Positions 1 through 8,504 of a stretch of 64,000 nt of DNA are shown here, one piece after another (within the stretch, counting starts at the first letter, position 1; each line of letters opens with the position of its first letter). A program made the position numbers and the translations under genes. Origin of the DNA: Arthrobacter globiformis (lineage in GTDB: Bacteria; Actinomycetota; Actinomycetes; Actinomycetales; Micrococcaceae); contig NZ_JAUSXI010000001.1 of the NCBI RefSeq assembly GCF_030815865.1, positions 4,774,001-4,838,000 on the forward strand, read 5' to 3'. Below the pieces are notes generated by a model that saw only the letters and a program-made list of their open reading frames with translations, was not told the origin of the DNA and searched no databases.

Positions 1-287
1 AGCTCACCAAGAAGATCTCGGCAATCGTCTACATCACCACCATCGGCGCCTACATCTCCAGCCCGTGGTTCTTCGGCGCGCCAGCACTCGCCGGGCCCAT
101 CAAGTCGGTCGACTTCCTGTCCATCGCCACGGTCATGCTGACCCTCGCCGGCCTGTCCTTGGGCAAGGACATTCCGTTGCTGAAAAACATCGGCTGGAAG
201 ATCATCCCGGTGGGCCTGGTGGCCGTCACCGCATCGTTCCTGCTGTCCACGGTGATAGCGGAGTTCGCCCTCGGTCTGTGGCACTAA
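1..287 (+). CDS. C-terminal part of an integral membrane protein (truncated by window edge)
   Basis: The reading frame starting at base 3 is open from the window edge to a TAA at 285-287 and encodes about 94 residues. It contains three hydrophobic stretches (around IVYITTIGAYISSPWFF, FLSIATVMLTLAGLSLG and IIPVGLVAVTASFLLSTV) separated by a short basic loop (KDIPLLKNIGWK), as expected for the last helices of a polytopic inner-membrane transporter. The style recalls DUF3100/DUF340-type exporters, but that is an impression and not a secure family call. A strong terminator follows 35 bases after the stop. Confidence 0.6.
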   Translation, partial: LTKKISAIVYITTIGAYISSPWFFGAPALAGPIKSVDFLSIATVMLTLAGLSLGKDIPLLKNIGWKIIPVGLVAVTASFLLSTVIAEFALGLWH

Positions 288-321
288 GGGCTTTGGCACT
301 AACGCCCTAACGCACTAAAGC

Positions 322-370
322 AAGCGGACGACGGCGGGCCCTCCCGCCGTCGTCCGCTTCCTTTGTTTTT
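322..370 (+). terminator. Strong intrinsic terminator
   Basis: A perfect 17-bp inverted repeat (322-338 with 343-359) with a CCCT loop is followed by CCTTTGTTTTT. The stem core is GGACGACGGCGGG. It ends the membrane-protein gene and is one member of a repeated stem family also seen at 39083, 39598, 61119 and 63098. The rest of 288-604, between this hairpin and the next gene, shows no gene. It should hold that gene's promoter, which I could not pinpoint. Confidence 0.85.
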
Positions 371-604
371 GGCTCTTGTCAGCGCAACCGGTACGTGAGT
401 ATGGTTCGGCCAGCCGGACTTTCGGCCGCGCCGGATGTTTGGCAGTGCCGGAGGTTTGGCGGTACAGCGCGGCACCCCAAACGGCGCCGCCGTCAGGGGC
501 CATGGCGCGTACAATCATGGCCCCGTAAATCCAGGCGCCCGCTCGCCGCGTTGGCACGCCACGGGCGACGCAGGACGCCACGCTTCCGATAAAGGGAGAA
601 CTTG

Positions 605-1057
605 ATGTTAGGCACCACAAGCCGCCTCGCCGCCGTCGCTCTCGCCGCCGGCCTAATGGGCATCGCCGCCCCCGCCCACGCAGCCCCCGCGACGCTCGTT
701 AGCGCGGGACCAGGAATCCTCGTCGCCGACGGCGCCGCCGTCGATGTTCCGGTGACCTTTGTCTGCGACACTGATCCCACCCTGCTCATCGCGGTACCCG
801 TCATCCAGCTCACCCAAAGAGTCAGCGACGGACGGATAGCCGGCGGCATTGGAAACGAACAGCTCAGCTGCACCAGGCAGGCCCAGACCGTCACCCTCCG
901 GGTGGTTCCCAACGTGATGGCGTTCAACGAAGGCACGGCCGCGGCCACCATCGTTCTGCAAAGCTGCAACGCGCAGTTTCAGTGCTCCGTAGAGATCATC
1001 AACACCGAGGTGAAACTCGCCAAGGGCACGGCCACCGGGATCCTGCCCCAGAGGTAG
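605..1057 (+). CDS. Secreted four-cysteine protein of unknown function
   Basis: A 150-residue protein starting at ATG 605. The start is supported by AAAGGGAGA about six bases upstream; a TTG one codon earlier is less likely. Residues 1-26 form a classical Sec signal peptide (MLGTTSRLAAVALAAGLMG, then AHA before APAT). The mature part is rich in short beta-prone segments and has four cysteines (FVCDTD, LSCTRQ, QSCNAQ, FQCSVE), probably forming two disulfides. No family is recognised. It stands alone, convergent with gntK only 2 bases away, with no room for a separate terminator. Confidence 0.75.
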   Translation: MLGTTSRLAAVALAAGLMGIAAPAHAAPATLVSAGPGILVADGAAVDVPVTFVCDTDPTLLIAVPVIQLTQRVSDGRIAGGIGNEQLSCTRQAQTVTLRVVPNVMAFNEGTAAATIVLQSCNAQFQCSVEIINTEVKLAKGTATGILPQR

Positions 1058-1059
1058 GG

Positions 1060-1542
1060 CTAGGAAAGTTCCAGCCTGCGGACGATGCCGTCCACCAGCG
1101 ATGCCGGATCGGCGAGGATATCCACGGGAATGTGCGCCTCATCGGTTCCCAGCGGCTCCAACGTCGCAAGCTGCGAAGCCAGGAGGCTGCTGGGCATGTA
1201 TTCGTGCGCCCGGCCGGTGATCCGGCCCGAAATGGTGGCGGCCCCGCCGGAAAGGTGGATGAACAGCAGGTCAGGTGTGTAGCTGCGCAGCAGGTCCCGG
1301 TAGCTCCGCTTGAGGGCCGAGCAGGCAATGATGCGCGTGCCTGCTCCGTCGCTGGGCGTTGCCAGGGCGGCGCCGATCTCGGCGAGCCACGGTGCCCTGT
1401 CCTCGTCGTTTAGCTGTGTGCCGCTTGCCATCTTGGCCTTGTTGGCCGGCGGATGACAGTCATCCCCGTCGAAGAAGGGCCCGCCCAGGCGCTCGCCCAG
1501 CAGCGCGCCGACGGTCGACTTTCCGCAGCCGGAAATGCCCAT
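1060..1542 (-). CDS. gntK: Gluconokinase (5' end probably frameshifted)
   Basis: Phosphorylates D-gluconate to 6-phosphogluconate with ATP. The protein begins at the P-loop (GISGCGKST, residues 2-10) and keeps family features FFDGDDCHPPANKAKM, LNDEDRAPWL, CSALKRSYRDLLR and HEYMPSSLLASQ. At 160 residues it lacks the usual short first strand: in-frame codons upstream read CTG GTT GTC (LVV), typical of the family, but have no start codon. An ATG at 1573 with GGAAAGAA upstream would encode MITNLPTP and join LVVMGISG if one C were added to the C run at about 1551-1554. The native start is therefore probably 1573, with a one-base loss here. It is the last gene of the idn operon. Confidence 0.85.
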   Translation of the reverse strand: MGISGCGKSTVGALLGERLGGPFFDGDDCHPPANKAKMASGTQLNDEDRAPWLAEIGAALATPSDGAGTRIIACSALKRSYRDLLRSYTPDLLFIHLSGGAATISGRITGRAHEYMPSSLLASQLATLEPLGTDEAHIPVDILADPASLVDGIVRRLELS

Positions 1543-1596
1543 GACAACCAGGGGTTGGCAGGTTCGTAATCATTGTTGTTCTTTCCGTTGGTGGCT

Positions 1597-2667
1597 CTAG
1601 CCGGTGAAGTTGAGGAGGACTTTGCCGGATTGGGCGGAGTTGCGGGCGGTCTCGAAGGCTTCGAGGGCGTCGGTGACGGGGTAGTCGTGGGTGATGACCG
1701 GGTCAATGCTCAGGGTGCCGTCGGCGAGGGCGGTGATGACCTCGTCGATTTCGTCGTTGAACCGGAACGAGCCGCGCAGGTCCAGTTCGCGGGTGATGGC
1801 CAGGGAGATCAGGACCGGCTGCGGGCCGGTGGGCAGCAGCCCGACCAGGACCACGGTCCCGCCCCGGGCAGCGCCCTGGATCGCGGAGGCCAGCCCGTGG
1901 TGGTTCCCGGAGGACTCGATCACGACGTCGGCCTGCACCGTGGCGATCGCGTCGGCGTCGGCGGCGTTGAGGACCTCGTCCGCGCCCACCTGTGCGGCGA
2001 TCTCCAAAGGTTTGGCGTGCATGTCCACCGCCACGATCCGGGCAGCGCCGGCGCGTTTGAGGACCGCGACCGCCAAAGCCCCGATCGGGCCGGACCCGAT
2101 CACGAGCGCGGTTTTGCCGGCCACGTCCCCGGCCCTTGCCACCGCGTGCCACGCCACGGACGCCGGTTCGATCAAAGCGGCGGTGCGCAGGTCCAGATCC
2201 TCGGGCAGGGCCCGGAGCATCCGGACCGGCAGGGTCACGTACCGGCTGAACGCCCCGTCCGTGTGCGGATACCTCGCCGCGGAACCCAGGTACGTGCACC
2301 CCGGCGACAGGTTCGGCCTCTCCGCCGGGTACCTGGGCGCGTCCGGGCCCGTGCCGGCTCCGGGGGTGGCCGGGTGCACCGCCACCGGGGTCCCCGCGGC
2401 CGGTCCGGTCCCGTCCGCGGCGGCCTTGACGACGCGCCCGGAAATCTCATGGCCCAGCACCAGCGGCGCCTTCAGGATCGACTCCCCCGCCGCGCCGTGC
2501 AGCCAGTAATGCAGGTCCGATCCGCAAATCCCCCCGAACAGCACCTCCACGACCGCCTCATCCGGCGCCGGGGCCTTCAGCGGGACCTCGTCGATCCGCA
2601 GGTCGCCCTTCGCGTGCGCGACCACCGCCGGACCGGAGACCGGCAGGATTTGTTCTGTGTGTGTCAT
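1597..2667 (-). CDS. idnD: L-idonate 5-dehydrogenase, zinc-type medium-chain dehydrogenase
   Basis: A 356-residue medium-chain alcohol dehydrogenase. Catalytic zinc ligands are visible as C48 (GGICGSDLHYW), H73/E74 (LGHE) and E167 (LIEPASVAWHA). The Rossmann motif is VIGSGPIGALA. Family and context point to oxidation of L-idonate to 5-ketogluconate with NAD(P). The structural zinc lobe normally carries four cysteines, but here residues 98-125 (VHPATPGAGTGPDAPRYP onward) contain only C124, so that zinc is probably absent. The start ATG overlaps the TGA of idnO (TGATG), which implies translational coupling. Other polyol dehydrogenase activities (sorbitol, xylitol) cannot be excluded. Confidence 0.85.
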   Translation of the reverse strand: MTHTEQILPVSGPAVVAHAKGDLRIDEVPLKAPAPDEAVVEVLFGGICGSDLHYWLHGAAGESILKAPLVLGHEISGRVVKAAADGTGPAAGTPVAVHPATPGAGTGPDAPRYPAERPNLSPGCTYLGSAARYPHTDGAFSRYVTLPVRMLRALPEDLDLRTAALIEPASVAWHAVARAGDVAGKTALVIGSGPIGALAVAVLKRAGAARIVAVDMHAKPLEIAAQVGADEVLNAADADAIATVQADVVIESSGNHHGLASAIQGAARGGTVVLVGLLPTGPQPVLISLAITRELDLRGSFRFNDEIDEVITALADGTLSIDPVITHDYPVTDALEAFETARNSAQSGKVLLNFTG

Positions 2668-3437
2668 CAGACCACCACCGTCATTCCGCCGTCGATAAAG
2701 ATCGTCTGCCCGTTCACAAAATCAGACCCACTGGAGGCCAGCCACACCGCCGGGCCGGCCAAATCCTGCACCGTGCCCCACCGGGCCGCCGGGGTCCGGC
2801 CCAGGATCCAGGCATTGAACTGCTCATCATCCACCAGGTTCTGCGTCATCTCGGTATGGATATACCCCGGCGCGATGCCGTTGATCTGCAGACCCGATCC
2901 CGCCCACTCCGCGGTCATCGCCCGGGTCAGGTTCCGCAAACCGCCCTTCGCCGCCACGTACGGGGCGATCGTGGGCCGGGCCAGGTCCGTCTGCACCGAA
3001 CAGATGTTGATGATCTTCCCGTGACCGCGCGGAATCATGTGCCGGGCCGCCTCCCTCCCGACCAGAAACGCGCTGGTCAGGTCCGTGGAGATCACCCGCT
3101 CCCAGTCCTTCACGTCCAGCTCCAGCATCGGCACCCGGTGCTGGATCCCGGCATTGTTCACCAGAATCTCCAGCGGGCCCACGTGCTCCTCGACCCACGC
3201 CACACCGGCCGCGGCCGCAGCGTCGTCCGTGACATCAAACGCCACACTGTGCACCCGGCCCGGCGCGTACTCCGCGGCCATCACCGCCTCCGCCGCCTTC
3301 AACCGCTCCGGATTCACCCCGTTCAACACCACCGTCGCGCCGGCATCGGCCAAAGCCCGCGCCAACGCGTTACCGATCCCCCGGCTCGAACCAGTCACCA
3401 GGGCAACCCGCCCAGTCAAATCAAAAAGTGAAGTCAT
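2667..3437 (-). CDS. idnO: Gluconate 5-dehydrogenase (SDR family)
   Basis: A 256-residue short-chain dehydrogenase with cofactor motif TGSSRGIG (15-22), NNAG (94-97) and catalytic Ser147, Tyr160 and Lys164 (YVAAKGG). It is predicted to reduce 5-keto-D-gluconate to D-gluconate, which gntK then phosphorylates. The start is set at ATG 3437 because AAGGAG lies nine bases upstream; the frame is open further but has no ribosome site. It is the first gene of idnO-idnD-gntK. The promoter must lie in 3438-3496, before the palindrome at 3497. Confidence 0.87.
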   Translation of the reverse strand: MTSLFDLTGRVALVTGSSRGIGNALARALADAGATVVLNGVNPERLKAAEAVMAAEYAPGRVHSVAFDVTDDAAAAAGVAWVEEHVGPLEILVNNAGIQHRVPMLELDVKDWERVISTDLTSAFLVGREAARHMIPRGHGKIINICSVQTDLARPTIAPYVAAKGGLRNLTRAMTAEWAGSGLQINGIAPGYIHTEMTQNLVDDEQFNAWILGRTPAARWGTVQDLAGPAVWLASSGSDFVNGQTIFIDGGMTVVV

Positions 3438-3496
3438 GAAGAGCAGCTCCTTCGCCGCGGTCTGCGCAGTGCGCAAGATGGTGGTTCAGCATATTG

Positions 3497-3551
3497 GCGC
3501 GAACGGACACCTGAGGCCCGTGCGGCCGGGGCCTCAAGTGTCCGTTCGCGC
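3497..3551. repeat. Palindromic element, family A copy 1 (probable terminator)
   Basis: Arms of 22 bases (3497-3518 and 3530-3551) with a single mismatch enclose an 11-base loop. The core is GCGAACGGACAC. It lies 25 bases after the stop of the 2-hydroxyacid dehydrogenase gene and upstream of idnO, so it can insulate the two operons. The same arm sequence recurs at 50907 and 52473. Confidence 0.8.
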
Positions 3552-3575
3552 TGTTCGTTTGAAGGGGCCAGTTCC

Positions 3576-4517
3576 TTAGAACGGGCCGCGCTGCACGAGG
3601 TTGCCAGGGGTTTGTCCCGAGGCCAGGGCTTCGAGCTGCTGCCGCAGGAGCTTCAGAATCCGGGGCTGGAAGGCGGACGCGTTGCCGCCGACGTGGGGCG
3701 TGATGAGGGCGTTGGGCGTGGACCACAGCGGGTGGTCCTGCGGAAGCGGTTCCGGATCGACGACGTCGAGGGCGCACTGCAGGCGGCCGGACAGGACTTC
3801 CTTGGTCAGGGCTGAGGTGTCCACCACCGGGCCGCGGCCCACGTTCACCACGAGGGCGCCGTCGGGCAGGGCAGCGAGGACTTCCTCGCCGATCAGGTGG
3901 TGGGTGTGGTCGTTCAGCGGCAGCACCGTAACCAGGATGTCGTGCGTTGCGGCGAGCGCGGCCAGGTCCGCCGAGGCGTGGACCTCGCCGTGCTCGTCGG
4001 TCCGCGCTGTGCTTCCTACCCGGGTGACCGTGACCTCGAAGGGCGCCAGGCGGCGGGCAATTTCGTGCCCGATCCCGCCGACGCCCACCAGGAGCACGCG
4101 GCGGTCGGCGAGGGACTGGCGCCGCTCCGGCCGCCAGAGGCCGTACTGCTGGTCACGGACGGCCTGGTCGATGCCGCGCAGTTTGGCGAGGATCAAACCC
4201 ACCGCCAGTTCCGCCGTCGCGGCCGCATGCACGCCGGAGGCGTTGGCGACGCCGGCCGCCGGACCGGCGGCCTCGATGACGCCGTCGTATCCGGTGGACT
4301 GTGTCTGGACGAACTTCAGGTCGTCCACCCGGGCGAGCGATCCCAGAACCGCGCCGGCGTTGATGTAGGGGAGGATGACGCCGTCGATCTCTCCCAGCGC
4401 CGCGTCCTCGGGTTCCGACTCCATGTCCCAGACGACACCCTTCAGCCCTGCGGGAAGGGGTGAGAGATCGGCGAGCAGTTGCCGGTCGGGGAAGCTGACG
4501 GTGCGTACTGGTTGCAT
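3576..4517 (-). CDS. D-isomer-specific 2-hydroxyacid dehydrogenase
   Basis: A 313-residue NAD(P)-dependent reductase of 2-oxoacids to D-2-hydroxyacids, or the reverse. The nucleotide-binding motif GVGGIG is at 145-150. The catalytic triad is R228 (NVGRGPVVD), E256 (DVVDPEPLP) and H275 (ITPHVGG). The family includes glyoxylate/hydroxypyruvate reductases, and the exact substrate is not readable. It is the last gene of the minus-strand operon that starts at pxpA, 75 bases after the SDR gene, and is followed by a palindrome. The start ATG lies 13 bases after a weak GGA, and no better start is seen. Confidence 0.85.
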   Translation of the reverse strand: MQPVRTVSFPDRQLLADLSPLPAGLKGVVWDMESEPEDAALGEIDGVILPYINAGAVLGSLARVDDLKFVQTQSTGYDGVIEAAGPAAGVANASGVHAAATAELAVGLILAKLRGIDQAVRDQQYGLWRPERRQSLADRRVLLVGVGGIGHEIARRLAPFEVTVTRVGSTARTDEHGEVHASADLAALAATHDILVTVLPLNDHTHHLIGEEVLAALPDGALVVNVGRGPVVDTSALTKEVLSGRLQCALDVVDPEPLPQDHPLWSTPNALITPHVGGNASAFQPRILKLLRQQLEALASGQTPGNLVQRGPF

Positions 4518-4592
4518 CGGAAACCTATCGATTCTGGAGAGCGGGTGGTGAATTGGGTGGGGCCGCTCTGGCTAGCCCCACCCTTGGCAACT

Positions 4593-5348
4593 TTAGGCCT
4601 GGCGCCGGTCGAACGTCAGCCCGCCAGGGACCTGGAAGGTTGGCATGAGTTCCAGCATGCCCACGTTCACGTGGCGGGGTGTTTCAATGGCGTAGTCCAT
4701 GGCGTTGACGATGTCGTCGGTGGTCAGGGATTCGTAGCCCTCGTAGTACGTCTTCCAGGCCTCTTCCATGGCCTCGGGCGTGCCGCCCATATTGCGTCCG
4801 AAGATCTCCGTCTCGACGCGTCCGGGACAGATCTCGGTGACGCGGATACGCTTGCCCACGGTGTCGTTGCGCAGCTGGCGGGAGATCTGGTGCACGGCGG
4901 CCTTGGTGGCGTGGTAGACCGTGTGGCCGTAGAAGTTGTACAGGCCGGCGATGGAGCTGATGTTGATGACGTGGCCGCGGTCGCGTTCCACCATGCCCGG
5001 CAGGACCAGCCGGGTGAGCTGGAGCAGGCCGCGGAGGTTGACGTCAATGAGTTCGTCGATGTCGCTCTCCGAGGAGTCCAGGATGTTGCCCGGTCGGGAC
5101 ACGCCGGCGCAGTTCACCAGGACGTCAATTTCGAGATCTCCGACGGCGGCGGCCAGGGCCGCGGTGTCGGTCAGGTCGACGATGTGGGGAATGGCGCCGG
5201 TCTTGTCGGCCAGGTCGTTCAGGCGTTCCTCGTTGCGGGCCACGGCGTGCACGGTGAGTCCGCGCTTAGTGAGGCGCTCGGCGATCGCGGCACCCATCCC
5301 TGTTGAGGCGCCGGTGACGAGGGCGGTTGAGTAGTCTGAAAACGGCAT
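4593..5348 (-). CDS. SDR family oxidoreductase, YdfG-like
   Basis: A 251-residue classical short-chain dehydrogenase. It has TGASTGMG for cofactor binding near residue 12, NCAG at 79-82, Ser131/132, Tyr145 and Lys149 (YHATKAA). The overall pattern (AVARNEERLNDL, ICPGRVETEIFGRN) resembles NADP-dependent 3-hydroxy acid/serine dehydrogenases of the YdfG group. ATG 5348 has AGGAGA upstream. It lies 30 bases after the transporter gene in the same direction, so it probably acts on the compound imported by that transporter or on a product of the PxpABC step. The substrate is unknown. Confidence 0.82.
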   Translation of the reverse strand: MPFSDYSTALVTGASTGMGAAIAERLTKRGLTVHAVARNEERLNDLADKTGAIPHIVDLTDTAALAAAVGDLEIDVLVNCAGVSRPGNILDSSESDIDELIDVNLRGLLQLTRLVLPGMVERDRGHVINISSIAGLYNFYGHTVYHATKAAVHQISRQLRNDTVGKRIRVTEICPGRVETEIFGRNMGGTPEAMEEAWKTYYEGYESLTTDDIVNAMDYAIETPRHVNVGMLELMPTFQVPGGLTFDRRQA

Positions 5349-5378
5349 CTAAGTCTCCTGTTATTGCAGTGGTATGTG

Positions 5379-6758
5379 TTAGGCGTCGCGCAGCGGCAGG
5401 TGCGCGCGGTCCTTGACGGTGCTGACGGCCGCCAGCGTGCCCAGCGCGGTGATGACTGCGTAGAAGGCGGGCATGTAAACGTTGCCGGTGGATGAGATCA
5501 GCCAGGTCATCAGCAGCGGTGCAGTTCCGCCGAAGAGTGCCGAGGAGATGTTGTAGCCCAGGCCGTAGGCCGAGTACCGGACGCGGGTGGGGAACAGTTC
5601 CACGATCAGGATGTGGATCACCGCGGTGTGGCCGGCGAAGACGACGGCCATGATGGAGGCGCCCAGGATGGCCAGGGCCATGTCGCCGGTGGCGATGAGT
5701 GCGTAGGAGGGGATGCCGAGGACCGCCATGGCGATTGCCGAGCCGGCGATGACCTTCTTGCGTCCGATGCGGTCGGAGAGGGCGCCCATGAAGGGAATGG
5801 CGATGCAGATGACCACGAGGCTGCAGGCGGTGACCAGCAGGGCTTCGGCGATGGTGAAGTTTAGCTGCTTGCCCTTGAGGAACGTCGGCATGTAAGAGAA
5901 GAGGACGTAGTAGCCGGAGCCGTTCATCAGCGGGATGAACAGAGCCAGCAGCATGGCGCGGCGGTGTTCGGCGGAAGCGAAGGCTTCCTTCAGCGGGTTC
6001 TTGGACAGCCCGCCTTCTTCCTTCAGCTTCACGAAGTTGGGGGTGTCGCTGATCGCCTTGCGGATGTACCAGCCGATGACGCCCATCGGGATGGCCACCA
6101 GGAACGGGATGCGCCATGCGAACGAGCCGAAGCCGCCGCCGTCGATCGCTGCCTGTGTGAGCCACGGCGACATGGAGAAGGCGACCAGAGTGCCGGTGAG
6201 CAGGGCAGCGAAGGAAGCGATCTGGGCGTAGGAGGTGATGATGCCGCGCTTGCCTTCCGGGGCGTGTTCGGCGAGGAAGGTCATGGCGCCGGCAGCCTCG
6301 CCGCCGACGGAGAAGCCCTGGAGCAGGCGAAGCAACACAAGCAACACGGGGGCCGCTATGCCGATGGCCGAGTAGGCGGGCAGGAGCCCAATGCCGGCGG
6401 TGGCGACGCTGATCAGCAGGATGACGAAGACCAGGAGCTTTTGGCGTCCGATCTTGTCGCCCAGGATGCCGCAGACGACAGCACCGAGGGGGCGGACAAA
6501 GAAGGATACGGCGTAGCCGGCGAAGACGAACAGCAGTGCGTTGTCCGGGTTGCCGGGAGCCAGGAACACGAGCGCAAGCGTTCCGGCCATGAAGGCGAAA
6601 ATGCCGTTGTCGTAAAGCTCAACAAAAATCCCGACACACCCGGCGGTCACTACTTTCCGGGCCTGCCTCGCATCGAGGCGGTCATGCTGCGGAGCACCCG
6701 CACGTGTTGATGTAGACATTTTCATTCCTAACTTGGACTTAGTTCGAGGGGAGGTCAT
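5379..6758 (-). CDS. MFS transporter, metabolite:H+ symporter (MHS) subfamily
   Basis: A 459-residue polytopic permease with about 12 hydrophobic segments. It carries the MHS signatures GILGDKIGRQKLLV after TM2, RLLQGFSVGGEAAGA and GALSDRIGRKKVI between TM8 and TM9. Relatives (ProP, KgtP, ShiA) take up osmolytes or organic acids with protons. ATG 6758 is favoured: AAGGA overlapping the pxpC stop sits six bases upstream. An internal ATG at 6719 also has AGGA six bases upstream, and starting there would shorten the leader by 13 residues. Operon position suggests uptake of the substrate of PxpABC. Confidence 0.88.
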   Translation of the reverse strand: MTSPRTKSKLGMKMSTSTRAGAPQHDRLDARQARKVVTAGCVGIFVELYDNGIFAFMAGTLALVFLAPGNPDNALLFVFAGYAVSFFVRPLGAVVCGILGDKIGRQKLLVFVILLISVATAGIGLLPAYSAIGIAAPVLLVLLRLLQGFSVGGEAAGAMTFLAEHAPEGKRGIITSYAQIASFAALLTGTLVAFSMSPWLTQAAIDGGGFGSFAWRIPFLVAIPMGVIGWYIRKAISDTPNFVKLKEEGGLSKNPLKEAFASAEHRRAMLLALFIPLMNGSGYYVLFSYMPTFLKGKQLNFTIAEALLVTACSLVVICIAIPFMGALSDRIGRKKVIAGSAIAMAVLGIPSYALIATGDMALAILGASIMAVVFAGHTAVIHILIVELFPTRVRYSAYGLGYNISSALFGGTAPLLMTWLISSTGNVYMPAFYAVITALGTLAAVSTVKDRAHLPLRDA

Positions 6759-6767
6759 CGGTGATCC

Positions 6768-7781
6768 TTAGCTGCCGGCTGCCGGTACGAGTTCCGGCCA
6801 TCCGGGCTCTTTTCCGATGCCAAGGAGGGCGAAGATTGCGTTGACTCGGGAACGGAGGTTTTCCAGTTCCCTTATTGCGGCCCGATGCTTTGCTGTGGCT
6901 TCGGGGACGGTGGTCTTGCGGAAGGTGATGGTGTGCCCGGGGCGGGCCTGGGCAAGAGTGTCGAGCGAGCGGCTGGTGACCACTGCCAGAACGGGGTAAC
7001 CAGCGGTGACGCCGCGTCCCCGGTGCAGCACCAGCAGCTCTTCCCGGGAGGGAACCTCGATGGCGCCGACCGGGACGCCGCGGGACAGCACTTCTGCTGT
7101 GGACTGGCGTTCGGGAAGCGCCCCGCCGAGGCGCAGTCCGATGTGGTTGCTCCGGGCGCTGACGGTGTATTCGGTGTTGAACAGCAGCTCTGCCGTCTCG
7201 CCGAATTCGTCAACGTCCGGACCGTCAGTGACGTCGATGACCGCCCTGCTGCTGAACCCGGGCCTGGTCAGCCCCAGCCGGAACAGCGGAAGGTCAAAGT
7301 ATGGCTGCCGGATGGGACCGACGCTCCTGCAGGTCTTCAGCTCCGTGCCCTCGGAAAGCCGGAGTCCGAACCCGATGACCGTATCCGGGGCACAGCTTCC
7401 CAGCAGTTCCGGTGCCTCCACCGAACCGTGGACGGCAAGGTAGGAGCGGAGCCCGCCGGTGATGCGGCGCACCGCCACGGTTTCCCCGGCACGTACGGAC
7501 ACCGGTTCCCACTGCGGGCATTCGCGCCCGCCGACGGTGAGCGTCAGCGGTGCGCCGGTGACGGCGATGAGGAGGTCGGTGGTGGCCTGCATGCGGAAGT
7601 CCAAGGCGGTTATTTCCAGCAATGGGGCGTTGTCTGCGTTGGCGGCGAGGATGTTAGCCGCCCGTGCCGAGAACTGGTCGAGTGCCCCGTTGACGGGCAG
7701 CCCGAACCGGGGTCCGCGGAAGCGGCCCAGGTCCGTGACCACCGAGTTTCCGGGCTGCTGGATGATCAGTGACCCGCTCAT
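6768..7781 (-). CDS. pxpC: 5-oxoprolinase subunit C (biotin-dependent carboxyltransferase-like)
   Basis: A 337-residue protein of the allophanate-hydrolase-subunit-2/KipA family. Family features include QQPGNSVVTDLGRFRGPRFGLPVNGALDQFSA at the N-terminus (in pieces: DLGRFRG, PVNGALDQ), ALLEITAL-like LLEITALDF, and GVPVGAIEVPSREELLVLHRG. With PxpA and PxpB it forms the prokaryotic ATP-dependent 5-oxoprolinase converting pyroglutamate to glutamate. It overlaps the end of pxpB by four bases (ATGA), so the two are coupled. Some homologues act on other lactams, and the attached oxidoreductases leave that open here. Confidence 0.88.
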   Translation of the reverse strand: MSGSLIIQQPGNSVVTDLGRFRGPRFGLPVNGALDQFSARAANILAANADNAPLLEITALDFRMQATTDLLIAVTGAPLTLTVGGRECPQWEPVSVRAGETVAVRRITGGLRSYLAVHGSVEAPELLGSCAPDTVIGFGLRLSEGTELKTCRSVGPIRQPYFDLPLFRLGLTRPGFSSRAVIDVTDGPDVDEFGETAELLFNTEYTVSARSNHIGLRLGGALPERQSTAEVLSRGVPVGAIEVPSREELLVLHRGRGVTAGYPVLAVVTSRSLDTLAQARPGHTITFRKTTVPEATAKHRAAIRELENLRSRVNAIFALLGIGKEPGWPELVPAAGS

Positions 7782-8503
7782 TGTGCTGCCTCCAGTTTCC
7801 TGCCCGCGTAGTCCGCGAACTCTTCCGGCTGGATCTGGCGGAACGTCAGGAGGTCGCCGGGCAGGTAGGGAACCAGCGGCTCGCTGGCGGCGTCAAGGAC
7901 CGTCAGCGGGGTCTGCCCGATGACGCACCAACCACCGGGCGCCACCGCCGGGGCGATGACGGCCTGCCGGCCGGCGACGGCCACGGCACCTGCCGGAACG
8001 GACAGCCGGGGGTCCTTCAGCCGCGGAACGGGAACCGGAAAATCGGGGCCGTCCATCATGGGTGAGCCGGCAGGGGCGCCGAGGCACCGGATGACGTAGG
8101 ACTTGGCCGTGTGGAGCGAAATGATCTCCTCCACGGAGAGCTGCTGGTGCTCGGCGACGCGCTCAAGGTCCGGGCCGTATTCGCCGCCGTAGACCACCGG
8201 AACGCTGAATTCGCGAGCCGTGCGGGCGGGTGCACCGACGTGCTCCAGCTGGCGCAGGCCTAGGAGGACGAAGGCCCGGACCTGGCGCGCGGAGGTGACC
8301 CCGGGGTCAAATTCCACGAGCAGAGAATCGTACGTCGGCACTGCGCCGTGTACGCCGTCGGCCCCTGCAGTCTCAAGCCACTGCGCCAGGGAATGGACGG
8401 TGCTCCAGTTGGCCTCCGTGTCAGCGGAGGAGGCGACGACCCGCAGGGCCGAATCCCCGCACTCGAAGATTTCCACCGGAGTTGAATTTGGGGTGCCAGC
8501 CAT
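7778..8503 (-). CDS. pxpB: 5-oxoprolinase subunit B (KipI/allophanate hydrolase subunit 1)
   Basis: A 241-residue protein with the KipI pattern: an N-terminal half with a short insert (EFDPGVTSARQVRAFV), then FSVPVVYGGEYGPDLERVAEH, and a C-terminal cyclophilin-like part (LGAPAGSPMMDG, VPRLKDPRLSVPAGAVAVAG, GGWCVIGQTPL). It works as a complex with PxpC. It lies one base after the pxpA stop and overlaps pxpC, within a tightly packed operon. Confidence 0.88.
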   Translation of the reverse strand: MAGTPNSTPVEIFECGDSALRVVASSADTEANWSTVHSLAQWLETAGADGVHGAVPTYDSLLVEFDPGVTSARQVRAFVLLGLRQLEHVGAPARTAREFSVPVVYGGEYGPDLERVAEHQQLSVEEIISLHTAKSYVIRCLGAPAGSPMMDGPDFPVPVPRLKDPRLSVPAGAVAVAGRQAVIAPAVAPGGWCVIGQTPLTVLDAASEPLVPYLPGDLLTFRQIQPEEFADYAGRKLEAAQ

Positions 8504-8504
8504 T

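Noticed and set aside
1573..3024. Long plus-strand open frame of 483 codons across the idn genes
   Set aside because: It is antisense to idnO and idnD, is rich in Arg, Pro and Gly, and lacks any family pattern; it is a high-GC shadow frame.
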